Positions 42,022 to 51,089 are shown, numbered from the stretch's first letter. The stretch is DNA of 64,000 nucleotides from Saccharopolyspora_D taberi (GCF_039534165.1 NZ_BAAAUX010000014.1:124001-188000), one strand, 5' to 3'. Program-made: numbers and translations. The notes: a model not told the origin generated them from the sequence alone.

Positions 42022-42132
42022 TCAGCCCTGAACGCGGCGCTGGGCGGTCGTGGAGCTCGGGTGCCGCATCACGGTGCGGGCCCGTCCCATCTCACGTGCC
42101 ATGTTGCCCAGCCAACGAACCAGACCTGCCAT
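42022..42132 (-). CDS. Small ORF, 36 residues, unrecognised
   Basis: ATG at 42132 is preceded by GGAGG 8 nt upstream and reads 36 codons to TGA. The peptide begins MAGLVRWLGNMAREMGRARTV and is basic and methionine-rich, with amphipathic helical character in its first 22 residues and a disordered tail. No family is recognised. The good ribosome-binding site and the otherwise empty region argue for a real gene. It lies between the carbonic anhydrase terminator and the cysteine-rich protein gene. Confidence 0.45.
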   Translation of the reverse strand: MAGLVRWLGNMAREMGRARTVMRHPSSTTAQRRVQG

Positions 42133-42406
42133 TTCGGCGCCCTCCACTACGTCGTATTTGGTCCAGTCGAGATCCACCGTCTGCCTTAAGGGTTCTTGGT
42201 CCTGAGACCGCGGGCCCCTCCGGTGTTGAAGGCTCTCACCCGCATCATCGCCACAGGTAGTCGCGGTATTTCAGCTGTGAATAACGAACAGATAACGAAA
42301 AGTCCGGGGTGGTTGCACCGCTGAAACGGTGCGCCGGAGGCAGGAAAGCGCGGGGCGCAAGGGAGGACAGCGCACCCCGCCAAATGGGCTAACGAACGGA
42401 CTCGGA
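42133..42406. other. Intergenic region upstream of the small ORF
   Basis: No gene is seen. There is an AT-rich patch (42270-42305) with an AATAACGAACAGATAACG direct-repeat-like stretch, and GCACCG-CTGAAA-CGGTGC forms a small hairpin near 42315-42332. It probably carries the promoter of the small ORF and the terminator of the cysteine-rich gene. Confidence 0.35.
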
Positions 42407-42664
42407 TCAGGGGTGTGCGCCGACGGTGTCGCGCAACTCACCCGCCATCGCCATGTCGGACTGGCGTGCGCAGTGGGCGCAGCAGAAGAACCGGCCGCTG
42501 GCCTCCACCCCGTGGCCGAGGATCCGGCAGCCGCAGTGCTCGCACTGCGGAGCCAGCCGCTGCGCGGCGCACTCGAACGAGTCGAAGGTGTGCACGGCGC
42601 CGCCGACGGTGTGAATCTCGAACGTCATCCAGTAGTCGTTGCCGCAGACTTCGCAGGTGCCCAT
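42407..42664 (-). CDS. Cysteine-rich metallothionein-like zinc-binding protein
   Basis: This 85-residue protein has CEVCG at residues 4-8, FECAAQR, CEHCGCRILGHG and FFCCAHCARQ, nine cysteines plus histidines, arranged like prokaryotic metallothionein/zinc-ribbon proteins. It likely binds zinc or other thiophilic metals in the cytoplasm. ATG 42664 is chosen because the cysteine-rich part begins directly after it; upstream the frame is a shadow of the mannosidase leader. It is divergent from the GH38 gene. Confidence 0.75.
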   Translation of the reverse strand: MGTCEVCGNDYWMTFEIHTVGGAVHTFDSFECAAQRLAPQCEHCGCRILGHGVEASGRFFCCAHCARQSDMAMAGELRDTVGAHP

Positions 42665-42809
42665 CGTGGACCTCCCTGGGGGTTCGCCGGAAAACCCAGC
42701 ATGCGTGGCCGTGCATGGGTCGGCAACCGCGGCGCGGTTCGGTGTTGATCGCCGCGCCCGGGCCTGGCAGCGTGCGAATACTCCACCCGCGCGGACCCCG
42801 GGAGTGTGC

Positions 42810-45806
42810 ATGCACGACGACCGCAGCAACGTCGAGAAGCGGCTCGACCGCGTCCTGCCGGAGCGGTTGCGGCCCGCCCAGTACACGCGGACCGCGCCGT
42901 GCGAGGTCGCCGTCTGGCACGTCCCCGGCGAGCCGGTGCCGGTGGCCGAGGCGCTGGCCGCCGACTACGCGCCCGCCGCGGTGGGCGAGGCATGGGGACC
43001 GCCGTGGGGGACCAGCTGGTTCCGCGTCACCGCCGAGGTTCCGGCCGAGTGGGCAGGCCTGCCGGTGGAGGTGCTGCTGGACCTGGGGTTCGACGACGAC
43101 CGGGCCGGATTCCAGTGCGAAGGTCTCGTCCACACCCCCGACGGCACACCGGTCAAGGGCCTCAACCCCCGCAACGCGTTCATCCCCGCCGGCCCCGACG
43201 CCGCCGGGCAGCGCCGCACCTGGTACGTCGAAGCCGCCGCCAACCCGCTGATCCTGGGACCGGACGGATTCCGGCCCACCCGGCTGGGCGACCGCGAGAC
43301 CGCCGGCAGCACCCCGCTGTACCGGCTGGAACGCGCCGAGGTGGCGGTGCTCGACGAGACGGTGTGGAACCTGGTGCAGGACACCGAAGTCCTCGACCAG
43401 CTGATGCGGGAACTGCCCACCGACTCCCCGCGCCGCCACGAGATCCTGCGCGCCCTGGAACGCATGCTCGACCGCCTCGACCTGCACGACGTGCCCGGCA
43501 CGGCCGCCGGCGCCCGCGCCGAGCTCGCCGACGCGCTCGCGCGCCCCGCGCACGCCAGCGCCCACGTCGTCTCGGCCGTCGGCCACGCCCACATCGACTC
43601 GGCCTGGCTGTGGCCGCTGCGCGAAACCGTCCGCAAGGTCGCCCGCACCGTGGCCAACGTGACCGCGCTGATGGACGACCACCCCGACTTCAGGTTCGCG
43701 ATGTCGCAGGCCCAGCAGCTGGCCTGGATCAAACAGCACCAGCCCGCGCTGTTCGAACGGGTCCGCCACCACGTGGCCACCGGACAGTTCGTCCCGGTCG
43801 GCGGAATGTGGGTCGAGTCCGACACCAACATGCCCGGCGCGGAGGCGATGGCCCGCCAGTTCGTGCACGGCAAGCGGTTCTACCTCGACGAGTTCGGCCT
43901 GGACACCCCGGAGGTGTGGCTGCCGGACTCGTTCGGCTACAGCGCGGCCCTGCCGCAGCTGGTGACCGCGTCGGGCTCGCGATGGTTCCTGACCCAGAAG
44001 ATCTCCTGGAGCCAGACCAACACCTTCCCGCACCACACGTTCTGGTGGGAAGGCATCGACGGCACCCGGGTGTTCACCCACTTCCCGCCGGTGGACACCT
44101 ACAACTCCGAGATCTCCGGCGCCGAACTCGCCCACGCCTCCCGCAACTTCGCCGAGCACGGCTTCGCCACCCGCTCCCTGGTGCCGTTCGGCCACGGCGA
44201 CGGCGGCGGGGGACCGACCCGCGAGATGCTGGCCCGCGCCTACCGCACCGCCGACCTGGAAGGCTCGCCGAAGGTGCGCCTGGAATCGCCCTCGGCGTTC
44301 TTCGAAGCCGCCCACGCCGACCACCGCGGGCCCGCAGTGTGGTCAGGGGAGCTGTATCTGGAGTTCCACCGCGGCACCTACACCTCCCAGGCCCGCACCA
44401 AGCAGGGCAACCGGCGCAGCGAGCACCTGCTGCGCGAAGCCGAGCTGTGGTGCGCCACCGCCGCGGTCGCCACCGGCCGCGACTACCCCTACGACACGCT
44501 GGACCGGGTGTGGAAAACGGTGCTGCTGCACCAGTTCCACGACATCCTGCCGGGCTCGTCGATCGCGTGGGTGCACCGCGAAGCCGAACAGACCTACCGG
44601 CAGGTCGCCGCCGAACTAGCCGAGGTCATCGACGACGCCCAGCGCGCCCTGGCCGGCCCCGACAGCGGAGTACCGGTGACGTTCAACGCCGCACCGCACA
44701 CCCGCGACGGCGTGCCCGCGATGGGCGCAGGCACGGCCGCCGAACCCCCGGCGACCACGGTGGCGCGGCAGGCCGACGGCACCACCGTGCTCGACAACGG
44801 CCTCGTGCAGGCCACTGTGGACACCCGGGGCCTGCTGACCTCGGTCCGCGACCACGCCGCCGAACGCGAAGCGCTGGCCGGGCCGGGCAACCTGCTGCAA
44901 CTGCACGCCGACCACCCCAACGCCTGGGACGCCTGGGACATCGACGACTTCTACCGCCACAACGTCCGAGACCTCACCACCGCCGACGCCGTCGACATCG
45001 ACGGGGACGCGGTCGTGGTCCGCCGCAGCACCGGCGAGTCCACGATCGTCCAGCGCATCACCCTCGGCCCCGGCGCACGGCGGGTCGACATCGACACCGA
45101 GATCGACTGGCACGAGTCGGAGAAGCTGCTCAAAGCAGCCTTCCCGCTGGACGTGCACGCCGACCGCTCGGCCTCCGAGATCCAGTTCGGCCACGTCCAC
45201 CGCCCCACCCACACCAACACCTCCTGGGACGCGGCGAAGTTCGAGATCTGCGCGCACCGCTGGATCCACGTCGGCGAAACCGGCTACGGGCACGCGCTGA
45301 CCAACGACTCCACCTACGGCCACGACGTCACCCGCGACACCCGGCCCGACGGCGGCACCACGACCACGGTCCGGCTCTCACTGCTGCGCGCCCCGCGATT
45401 CCCCGACCCCGACACCGACCACGGCGTGCACCGCCTGCGCTACAGCCTCGTCGTCGGCGCCGGCATCGGCGACGCGGTCCGCGAGGGCTACCGGATCAAC
45501 CTGCCCGAACGCACGGTTCGCGGTTCCCGTGAGGTGCAGCCGCTGATCGCCGTCGACGACGAAGCCGTGGTGGTCGAGTCGGTCAAACTCGCCGACGACC
45601 GCTCCGGCGACGTCGTGGTCCGCCTCTACGAGTCGCGCGGCGGACGGGCCCGGGCACGGGTGTCGGCCAGCTTCGCGGTCGCGGCGGTCACCCGCACCGA
45701 CCTGCTGGAACGACCAGTGGAACAGCCCGAAGGCGGCACCGACGTCGTCGACCTGCGGCTGCGCCCGTTCGAGATCGTCACACTGCGCTTCAGGCGGGCG
45801 CGGTAG
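42810..45806 (+). CDS. GH38 alpha-mannosidase
   Basis: This 998-residue protein has a long N-terminal beta domain, then the GH38 catalytic domain beginning SAVGHAHIDSAWLWPLRET (zinc-binding His-x-Asp). The nucleophile Asp is in VWLPDSFGYSAALPQL, and LLHQFHDILPGSSIAWVH marks the helical-bundle region. C-terminal beta domains include QFGHVHRPTHTNTSWD. It hydrolyses alpha-mannosides and has no signal peptide, so it acts in the cytoplasm on imported or recycled glycans. ATG 42810 follows GGGAG. No sugar transporter is adjacent. Confidence 0.93.
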   Translation: MHDDRSNVEKRLDRVLPERLRPAQYTRTAPCEVAVWHVPGEPVPVAEALAADYAPAAVGEAWGPPWGTSWFRVTAEVPAEWAGLPVEVLLDLGFDDDRAGFQCEGLVHTPDGTPVKGLNPRNAFIPAGPDAAGQRRTWYVEAAANPLILGPDGFRPTRLGDRETAGSTPLYRLERAEVAVLDETVWNLVQDTEVLDQLMRELPTDSPRRHEILRALERMLDRLDLHDVPGTAAGARAELADALARPAHASAHVVSAVGHAHIDSAWLWPLRETVRKVARTVANVTALMDDHPDFRFAMSQAQQLAWIKQHQPALFERVRHHVATGQFVPVGGMWVESDTNMPGAEAMARQFVHGKRFYLDEFGLDTPEVWLPDSFGYSAALPQLVTASGSRWFLTQKISWSQTNTFPHHTFWWEGIDGTRVFTHFPPVDTYNSEISGAELAHASRNFAEHGFATRSLVPFGHGDGGGGPTREMLARAYRTADLEGSPKVRLESPSAFFEAAHADHRGPAVWSGELYLEFHRGTYTSQARTKQGNRRSEHLLREAELWCATAAVATGRDYPYDTLDRVWKTVLLHQFHDILPGSSIAWVHREAEQTYRQVAAELAEVIDDAQRALAGPDSGVPVTFNAAPHTRDGVPAMGAGTAAEPPATTVARQADGTTVLDNGLVQATVDTRGLLTSVRDHAAEREALAGPGNLLQLHADHPNAWDAWDIDDFYRHNVRDLTTADAVDIDGDAVVVRRSTGESTIVQRITLGPGARRVDIDTEIDWHESEKLLKAAFPLDVHADRSASEIQFGHVHRPTHTNTSWDAAKFEICAHRWIHVGETGYGHALTNDSTYGHDVTRDTRPDGGTTTTVRLSLLRAPRFPDPDTDHGVHRLRYSLVVGAGIGDAVREGYRINLPERTVRGSREVQPLIAVDDEAVVVESVKLADDRSGDVVVRLYESRGGRARARVSASFAVAAVTRTDLLERPVEQPEGGTDVVDLRLRPFEIVTLRFRRAR

Positions 45807-46179
45807 CGATGACGACCTGGATCTGCGGCCCCTCGTCCTCGGTCATCCGCAACACGTACCGATAGGACTCCTGGTCCAGGGTCACACCCTCGCCGTCGAG
45901 GAACGCCCACGTGACATCCACGGTCAGCAGCTGCCTGCTCAACGTCGTGTGCGAGCGCAGCGACGGCCTGGCCGCGACGATCCCGCGACCGTGGTAGTGC
46001 TGGACGCGATCGGCGTAGAACGCCTCGACCTCGTCGTTGGCGGAGAAGGCCACGGCCCCGGCGTCGGAGAGCACCAGCGCGGGCACCCGGTAGCAGCCCG
46101 CGATACCGGCCAGGTCGACGTCGGCCAGCGCCTTGCCGTAGTCGTCGAAGAACCGCCGCAGCTCGTCGAGGTCGCCCAT
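45790..46179 (-). CDS. SnoaL/NTF2-like small protein
   Basis: This 129-residue protein is of the NTF2-like cone fold: MGDLDELRRFFDDYGKALADVDLAGIAGCYRVPALVLSD, then EVEAFYADRVQHYHGRG and antiparallel strands. The function is unknown; the fold hosts small-molecule binding and some isomerases. ATG 46179 is chosen because the first helix begins there. The 3' end overlaps the mannosidase stop by 17 nt, tail to tail. Confidence 0.75.
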   Translation of the reverse strand: MGDLDELRRFFDDYGKALADVDLAGIAGCYRVPALVLSDAGAVAFSANDEVEAFYADRVQHYHGRGIVAARPSLRSHTTLSRQLLTVDVTWAFLDGEGVTLDQESYRYVLRMTEDEGPQIQVVIATAPA

Positions 46180-46234
46180 GCACCAAGACGGTAGCCCCCG
46201 ACCGGCCACCGCGCGCTCCTGATCTCCGCGCGCA

Positions 46235-46272
46235 CGGGTCTTCCGACCTGCCCGAACAGGCCGGAAGACCCG
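46235..46272 (-). terminator. Terminator after peptidoglycan amidase gene
   Basis: CGGGTCTTCCG (46235-46245) pairs perfectly with CGGAAGACCCG (46262-46272), with an inner CCTG/CAGG helix, 10 nt after the amidase stop on the minus strand. Confidence 0.8.
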
Positions 46273-46281
46273 CGAGCCGGG

Positions 46282-47376
46282 TCAGCGCAGCAGCCGCTTC
46301 CACACCTCGTGGTCGGCCACCCCGGTGGGCTGCAGGCCCTGAGCGGACTGGAACTCGCGCACCGCGTCCGCCGACCGCCCCGCGTACTGGGCGTCGGCGG
46401 GCACGTAGTGACCACGCGAGGTCAGCAGCACCTGCAACGCCAGCACCGCATCACCCCGGCTGTCACCGGCCAGCACCGGCGCCAGCGCGGTCCAGGCCGT
46501 GCCACCGAAGTACCCGGGCTCCTCGACGCGGGTGGCGTGGCAGGTGGCCGCCTCGATCCGGTGCGAGCGCAGGAACTCCCCGGTCGCGGCCTGCGTCTGC
46601 GGACCGTAGGCACCATCGACGGGCACCGACAGGCCCTGCGCGCGCAACAGGTGCTGAGTCGCGGTCACAGCGGGCCCACCGGCACCGGGCTTGAGCAGCA
46701 ACCACGTCACCGGGTGCACGACCCGCTGGCCGACAGCGGCACCGACCGCCTCGCGTAATTCCGGTAAGCGGCCGTAGAACACCTCGCCGGGGCACTCGGT
46801 GGACATGAAGTCCCGGTGCCCGTAGATCTCGCTGGCGCTGATCCCGTACTGGGAGACCATGTACGAGCACAGCGACACCAGCGACGTCCACAGCTTCTCG
46901 GGCACGTCGACGTCGGTGTAGGTGCCCTCGTTCTCGATGCCCAGCGCGACCGAGTTCTGGTCCCCGGCGTGCGCCCCGAGCACGTGCTGGGCGCCCTCCT
47001 GCAACACCGACAGGCTCTTGTGGCGGCCCTCGGTGATCCAGCCGCCGCGGCTGTTGGTGAAGTTCTGCCCGGTGTCCTTCCAGCCGTTGCCGTCCATGTG
47101 GTGGTCCTGGATGGACCGCGACAGCGCGAACGCCTGCGCCTGGGAGGTGTCGTCGACGTTGGCGGAGGCGGTGTGGTGCACGATGATCTTGGTGGGCTTG
47201 GAGTCGAGCACGTCGATGGCGCTGCTGGGTTCGCGGGCGCCCCAGTCCGCGGTGCCGGCGATCTCCGGTGCCGCGGGCCGGGCGGAGGCGGGCAGGCCGA
47301 GCGCGCCGACGGCGGTGACGGTGAGGCCACCGACCAGGAACGACCGGCGCGCGACGGGGGAGCGGTGCAACGACAT
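46282..47376 (-). CDS. Tat-exported N-acetylmuramoyl-L-alanine amidase with peptidoglycan-binding domains
   Basis: This 364-residue protein has a twin-arginine signal (ARRSFLVGGLTVTAVGALGLPASA) followed by a PGRP/amidase_2 domain. That domain has zinc ligands in IIVHHTASAN and in IYGHRDFMSTECPG, plus HHMDGNGWKDTGQNF. Two peptidoglycan_binding_1 repeats follow: GAYGPQTQAATGEFLR, then a RSADAVREFQSAQGLQPTGV-like one. It cleaves the MurNAc-L-Ala bond. The pre-folded Tat route fits a metalloenzyme. Its terminator follows at once. Confidence 0.92.
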   Translation of the reverse strand: MSLHRSPVARRSFLVGGLTVTAVGALGLPASARPAAPEIAGTADWGAREPSSAIDVLDSKPTKIIVHHTASANVDDTSQAQAFALSRSIQDHHMDGNGWKDTGQNFTNSRGGWITEGRHKSLSVLQEGAQHVLGAHAGDQNSVALGIENEGTYTDVDVPEKLWTSLVSLCSYMVSQYGISASEIYGHRDFMSTECPGEVFYGRLPELREAVGAAVGQRVVHPVTWLLLKPGAGGPAVTATQHLLRAQGLSVPVDGAYGPQTQAATGEFLRSHRIEAATCHATRVEEPGYFGGTAWTALAPVLAGDSRGDAVLALQVLLTSRGHYVPADAQYAGRSADAVREFQSAQGLQPTGVADHEVWKRLLR

Positions 47377-47463
47377 GTGAGCCCTCCAAGGACGTGGTTG
47401 ATCACGATCGGGCCGAACCTAGAAACATGAGCGTGCACGCATAACCCCCGGATGAGTTAAATC

Positions 47464-47481
47464 TTGGCGAAAAAGCGCCAA
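47464..47481. promoter_or_regulatory. Hairpin in divergent amidase/epimerase spacer
   Basis: TTGGCG-AAAAAG-CGCCAA is a perfect 6-bp inverted repeat, and the palindrome GCGTGCACGC lies at 47431-47440. The spacer (47377-47530) separates two divergent genes, so these may be operators. Confidence 0.4.
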
Positions 47482-47530
47482 CAACACGTTGCTAGATCAC
47501 AGGAATCGCACGACCAAGACGGAGGCGAAC

Positions 47531-48331
47531 GTGAAAGTCGCAGTCACCGGCGCACGCGGCACCATCGGCCGGGCCCTGACCCGAGCCCTGGCCGACGCGG
47601 GCCACCAGGTCCGCGCCATCGACCGCACCGGCCCCGACCCGGTCGACACCGGCGACTACCCCCGGCTGCGCGACGCCGTGCACGGCAACGACGCCCTGAT
47701 CCACCTCGCGGGCATCCCCACGCCCTGGCACGACCCCGGACACCTCGTGCACAACACCAACGTCACCGGCAGCTACAACGCCCTGTCAGCCGCCACCGAA
47801 TGCGGCATCGACCGGATCGTGCTGGCCTCCAGCATCAACGCCGTCGGCGGCGCCTTCAGCCGGCGCGCCCACTACGACTACTTCCCGGTCGACGAAACCC
47901 ACCCCACCTACAACGAAGACCCCTACAGCCTGTCGAAGTGGATCGCCGAAACCCAGGCCGACTCCTTCGCCCGACGCCACCCCGACCTCACGATCACCAG
48001 CCTGCGCCTGCACGGCGCCACCCCCGACCGAGCCACCGCCGCCGCCCACGGCACCGACCCGACGATGACGGTCAACCACCTGTGGGGCTACGTCCGCCTC
48101 GACGCCGTCACCCAAGCCTGCCTGCTCGCCCTGCACGCCCCCTGGACCGGCCACCAGGTCTGCAACATCGTCGCCCCCGACACCATCACCGACACCGACT
48201 CCCGGACACTGGCCGCACGCCACTACCCGGACGTCCCGATCCGAGGCGACCTCGACGGACGCGCCGGCTTCTACGACTGCACCAAGGCCAAACAACTCCT
48301 CGGATGGACCCACCCGCCGGCAACAACGTGA
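47531..48331 (+). CDS. NAD-dependent epimerase/dehydratase family protein (extended SDR)
   Basis: This 266-residue protein begins VKVAVTGARGTIGRALTRALADAGHQV (Rossmann TGxxGxxG), has ALIHLAGIPTPWHD and an active-site YSLSKWIAETQ (Tyr-x-x-x-Lys) at about residue 138. It acts on a nucleotide sugar or lactone-like substrate; relatives include uronate dehydrogenase. GTG 47531 follows GGAGG at 47520-47524. Codons here favour C endings more than in the 5-12 kb genes. Confidence 0.85.
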   Translation: MKVAVTGARGTIGRALTRALADAGHQVRAIDRTGPDPVDTGDYPRLRDAVHGNDALIHLAGIPTPWHDPGHLVHNTNVTGSYNALSAATECGIDRIVLASSINAVGGAFSRRAHYDYFPVDETHPTYNEDPYSLSKWIAETQADSFARRHPDLTITSLRLHGATPDRATAAAHGTDPTMTVNHLWGYVRLDAVTQACLLALHAPWTGHQVCNIVAPDTITDTDSRTLAARHYPDVPIRGDLDGRAGFYDCTKAKQLLGWTHPPATT

Positions 48332-48402
48332 TCACGACCGCGTCATGAACCCCCCGGCCACCGGTCCCCACCCCGACAGCTGGCATCAGGCTAGGGGAAT
48401 CC

Positions 48403-48711
48403 ATGGACCGGTTCGCCGACTTCCTGCGGCGGCAGATCGACATCGACCTGGAACTGCTGCGCTGGGTGCGCGAGGACGCCGAATCCGGAACCAGCCGCGG
48501 ATGTTTCATCACCATCATCCGCGGCTTCCGGGAATGCGAACTCAAAGCCCGCCTGCTGCGCGTGCACCAGTGGTGCGGACAGGGCTCCGGCCCCTGCGAC
48601 CAGGTCGGCGACGCCTTCCCCCCAGAGGACGAACGCGGCTGCACCACCCGTGCCCTGCTCGGCCTGCCCTACTCCGACCGGCCCGGCTACGCCCACCGCT
48701 GGCGGCCCTGA
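48403..48711 (+). CDS. DUF6221 family protein
   Basis: This 102-residue protein begins MDRFADFLRRQIDIDLELLRWVRE, contains RECELKARLLRVHQWC and ends RALLGLPYSDRPGYAHRWRP, the DUF6221 pattern seen in many actinomycetes, often near mobile or accessory genes. The function is unknown. Its 3' end overlaps the convergent reductase-like gene by 25 nt. Confidence 0.8.
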   Translation: MDRFADFLRRQIDIDLELLRWVREDAESGTSRGCFITIIRGFRECELKARLLRVHQWCGQGSGPCDQVGDAFPPEDERGCTTRALLGLPYSDRPGYAHRWRP

Positions 48712-49268
48712 CCCGCAACCCGGTAGCGCAGGTGCACCGCACCACCGTCGAACCGCACCTCGTCCACCAACTCCAACCCGAACCGGACACCCTCCGGCAA
48801 CCCCTTCTTGCCCGCACCCACCACAACCGGCTGCAAGTAGAGGCACACCTCGTCCACCAACCCCGCGCGGAACGCGTGCACAGCCAACGCGGGCCCACCA
48901 ATGCTGATGTCGTACCCGGCCCCCGCCTTGAACCGCCGCACCGCCTCCGGGTCGAACACCCGCTCCAACCGCGTCCGTGCCGTCGACACCGACTCCAGCG
49001 TCGACGAATAGACGACCTTGTCCAAACTCCGCCACAACTCCGCGAAATCACGACCAGGCGACGGCTGCTCGTCATCGACGTGCATGGTCTCCCAACCACG
49101 CATCAACTCGTACGTGCGACGCCCGTACAAATGCGCACCAACACCGCGCTCCAGAGCGTTGACGTGCGCATGCACCTGATCATCGGGCACCGCCCAGCTG
49201 AAATCACCGCTCTCATCGGCGATGTAGCCATCCAGCGACATGATCGCGGTGTAGATCAGCCTGCCCAT
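48687..49268 (-). CDS. Dihydrofolate reductase / RibD C-terminal family protein
   Basis: This 193-residue protein begins MGRLIYTAIMSLDGYIADESGDFSWAVPD and has LYGRRTYELMRGWE, DKVVYSSTLE, ISIGGPALAVHAFRAGLVDEVCLYLQPVVVG, the standard order for the DHFR-like RibD_C family. The chemistry is probably NADPH-dependent reduction; the substrate is not folate-specific in this group. Its ATG overlaps the TGA of the upstream acetyltransferase gene (TGATG), so they are coupled. Confidence 0.88.
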   Translation of the reverse strand: MGRLIYTAIMSLDGYIADESGDFSWAVPDDQVHAHVNALERGVGAHLYGRRTYELMRGWETMHVDDEQPSPGRDFAELWRSLDKVVYSSTLESVSTARTRLERVFDPEAVRRFKAGAGYDISIGGPALAVHAFRAGLVDEVCLYLQPVVVGAGKKGLPEGVRFGLELVDEVRFDGGAVHLRYRVAGQGRQRWA

Positions 49269-49585
49269 CAGCGCCCCGCCTCCACCACGGCCAGCACCTC
49301 CGGCGTCACCGGATCCAGCAGATCGTCGAAGTCGTGGTGCCGCCCCACGTACCTGGCCACGAACGGGCACACCGGCACGACCCGCATACCCGCCGCCCGC
49401 GTCCCCGCCAACGCCTCAGCCACCAGAACACCTCCCAGCCCCTGTCCGGCGAAACCCGGATCGACCTCGGTGTGGTAGAAGATCCGCTGCCCATCGCGGT
49501 CGACGTACTCGGTGAACCCCGCCAGCTCACCCTCGACGCTGATCTCGTAGCGATGCCGGCCGGAAGCGTTGGTCACGGTAACCAT
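49268..49585 (-). CDS. Small GNAT-like N-acetyltransferase (YidJ/COG2388 type)
   Basis: This 105-residue protein is a minimal GNAT: RHRYEISVEGELAGFTEYVDRDGQRIFYHTEVDPGFAGQGLGGVLVAEAL, then VVPVCPFVARYVGRH. These short forms bind acetyl-CoA, and some acylate small molecules or proteins. ATG 49585 fits the family start; upstream the frame is antisense to another gene's leader. It is co-transcribed with the reductase-like gene. Confidence 0.85.
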   Translation of the reverse strand: MVTVTNASGRHRYEISVEGELAGFTEYVDRDGQRIFYHTEVDPGFAGQGLGGVLVAEALAGTRAAGMRVVPVCPFVARYVGRHHDFDDLLDPVTPEVLAVVEAGR

Positions 49586-49685
49586 GGCCCTCACTATGCC
49601 CCACCCGCGCCACCAGAACCCCGCCGTTGCCGACACCCCCGCCCACGCGCACGCTGGAACCGGCACCAACACGAGGGGGCCACTC

Positions 49686-50411
49686 GTGAACATCACGTTC
49701 CCAGGCGAAAGCGAGCAATACCGCACCGCCCGCGACAAACTCCTGCACCAGGAAGCCGAACTGCGCCGCGCCACCGAAGCCGTCGCCGCCGCCCGCCGCA
49801 CCCTGCCACCCGGCGGCCCCGTCCCGCAGGACTACCTCTTCCAAGCCGCACAACCCGACGGCACACCCGTCGACATCCGCCTGTCCGAACTGTTCACCAC
49901 CAACACCCTGCTGATCTACAGCTTCATGTTCCCCCGCCACCCCGCCGACGACCGCCCAGGACCAGGGGAAGGCCGCACCGCCCAGCTCGCCGCGAGCCAA
50001 AGCCCCTGCCCGTCCTGCACCGCACTGCTCGACCAGCTCGACGGCGCCATCGAACACCTCACCCAACGCGCCGACTTCGCCGTCGTCGCCCGAGCACCGC
50101 TCCCACGCCTGCTCGCCTTCGCCGCCGACCGCGGCTGGCGCCGCCTGCGCCTGCTCTCCGGCGCCGCCAACAACTACACCCGCGACTACCACGGCCAAAC
50201 CCCCGACGGCGACCCCATGCCCATGCTCAACGTCTTCCACCGCGACGGCGCCACCATCCGCCACTTCTGGGGATCCGAACTCCTCTACACCGACCCCGAA
50301 CCCGACCAGGACCCGCGCCACCTCGGCACCATCGAACCGCTCTGGAACCTGCTCGACCTCACCCCCGAAGGCCGCGGCACCGACTGGCACGAACAACTCC
50401 GCTACCCCTGA
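49686..50411 (+). CDS. DUF899 family thioredoxin-like protein
   Basis: This 241-residue protein begins NITFPGESEQYRTARDKLLHQEAELRRATEAVAAARRTLPPGG and has LLIYSFMFP, then SPCPSCTALLDQLDGAIEHL (CxxC redox centre, about residue 115) and WRRLRLLSGAANNYTRDYHG. DUF899 proteins are predicted thioredoxin-fold oxidoreductases of unknown partner. GTG 49686 follows a GAGGGGG run. It is divergent from the small GNAT gene. Confidence 0.88.
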   Translation: MNITFPGESEQYRTARDKLLHQEAELRRATEAVAAARRTLPPGGPVPQDYLFQAAQPDGTPVDIRLSELFTTNTLLIYSFMFPRHPADDRPGPGEGRTAQLAASQSPCPSCTALLDQLDGAIEHLTQRADFAVVARAPLPRLLAFAADRGWRRLRLLSGAANNYTRDYHGQTPDGDPMPMLNVFHRDGATIRHFWGSELLYTDPEPDQDPRHLGTIEPLWNLLDLTPEGRGTDWHEQLRYP

Positions 50412-50430
50412 CCCACCACCGGAGAACGGC

Positions 50431-51012
50431 ATGCTCGACCTCGGACCAGCAGCCCGGCGGATGACCACCCTCCTCGAAGGAGTCACCGACGACCAGCTCA
50501 CCGCACCCACACCCTGCGAGAACTACCGCCTCGGCGACCTCGTCGACCACATCGACGGCCTCACCCGCGCCTTCACCGCCGCGGCCACCAAAGACCACGC
50601 GGAAACAGGGGACCAGCAGCCCACGGCCGACGCCCGGCGACTCGCCCCGGACTGGCGCACCCGCATCCCCACCCAGCTCGCCGCACTCGCCGAAGCCTGG
50701 CGCGCACCGCAAGCCTGGCAGGGCACGACCCGCGCAGGCGGCATCGACCTGCCCGGCGAAGTCGCCGGCCTCGTCGCACTCGACGAACTCGTCCTGCACG
50801 GCTGGGACGTCGCCCGCGCCACCGGCCAGCCCTACGACATCGACACGCCCTCCCTGGAAGGCTGCATGGAGTTCGTCTCCGCGATGTCGACCCCCGACCA
50901 GCTCGACAGCCGCGAAGGACTCTTCGGCCCCATCGTGCCCGTCCCACCCGACCGCCCACTGCTCGACCGCGTCCTCGGCCTCAGCGGCCGCGACCCGGCC
51001 TGGACCGCCTGA
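50431..51012 (+). CDS. TIGR03086 family (DinB/maleylpyruvate isomerase-like) protein
   Basis: This 193-residue protein begins DLGPAARRMTTLLEGVTDDQLTAPTPCENYRLGDLVDHIDGLTRAF, the TIGR03086/MDMPI_N signature with a metal-binding His, and has ELVLHGWDVARATGQPY in its second half. Members probably use a mycothiol or bacillithiol cofactor in transfer or isomerisation. It starts 20 nt after the DUF899 gene, so the two are likely co-transcribed. Confidence 0.88.
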   Translation: MLDLGPAARRMTTLLEGVTDDQLTAPTPCENYRLGDLVDHIDGLTRAFTAAATKDHAETGDQQPTADARRLAPDWRTRIPTQLAALAEAWRAPQAWQGTTRAGGIDLPGEVAGLVALDELVLHGWDVARATGQPYDIDTPSLEGCMEFVSAMSTPDQLDSREGLFGPIVPVPPDRPLLDRVLGLSGRDPAWTA

Positions 51013-51089
51013 ACAGCGACCGCGCGGCCCCCATCGCCGGACTCACTCGCCGCGACACCGCCCACCACCAAAGGCCGAAAGCCCCGCGC

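Noticed and set aside
42133..42406. Riboswitch (c-di-AMP type) upstream of cell-wall genes
   Set aside because: Only a small hairpin is visible and none of the conserved core sequence; no cell-wall gene starts here.
47489..51012. Horizontally acquired island based on C-ending codon preference
   Set aside because: The bias also appears in the 56-61 kb operon and other genes; without a computed codon statistic it is not strong enough to claim transfer.
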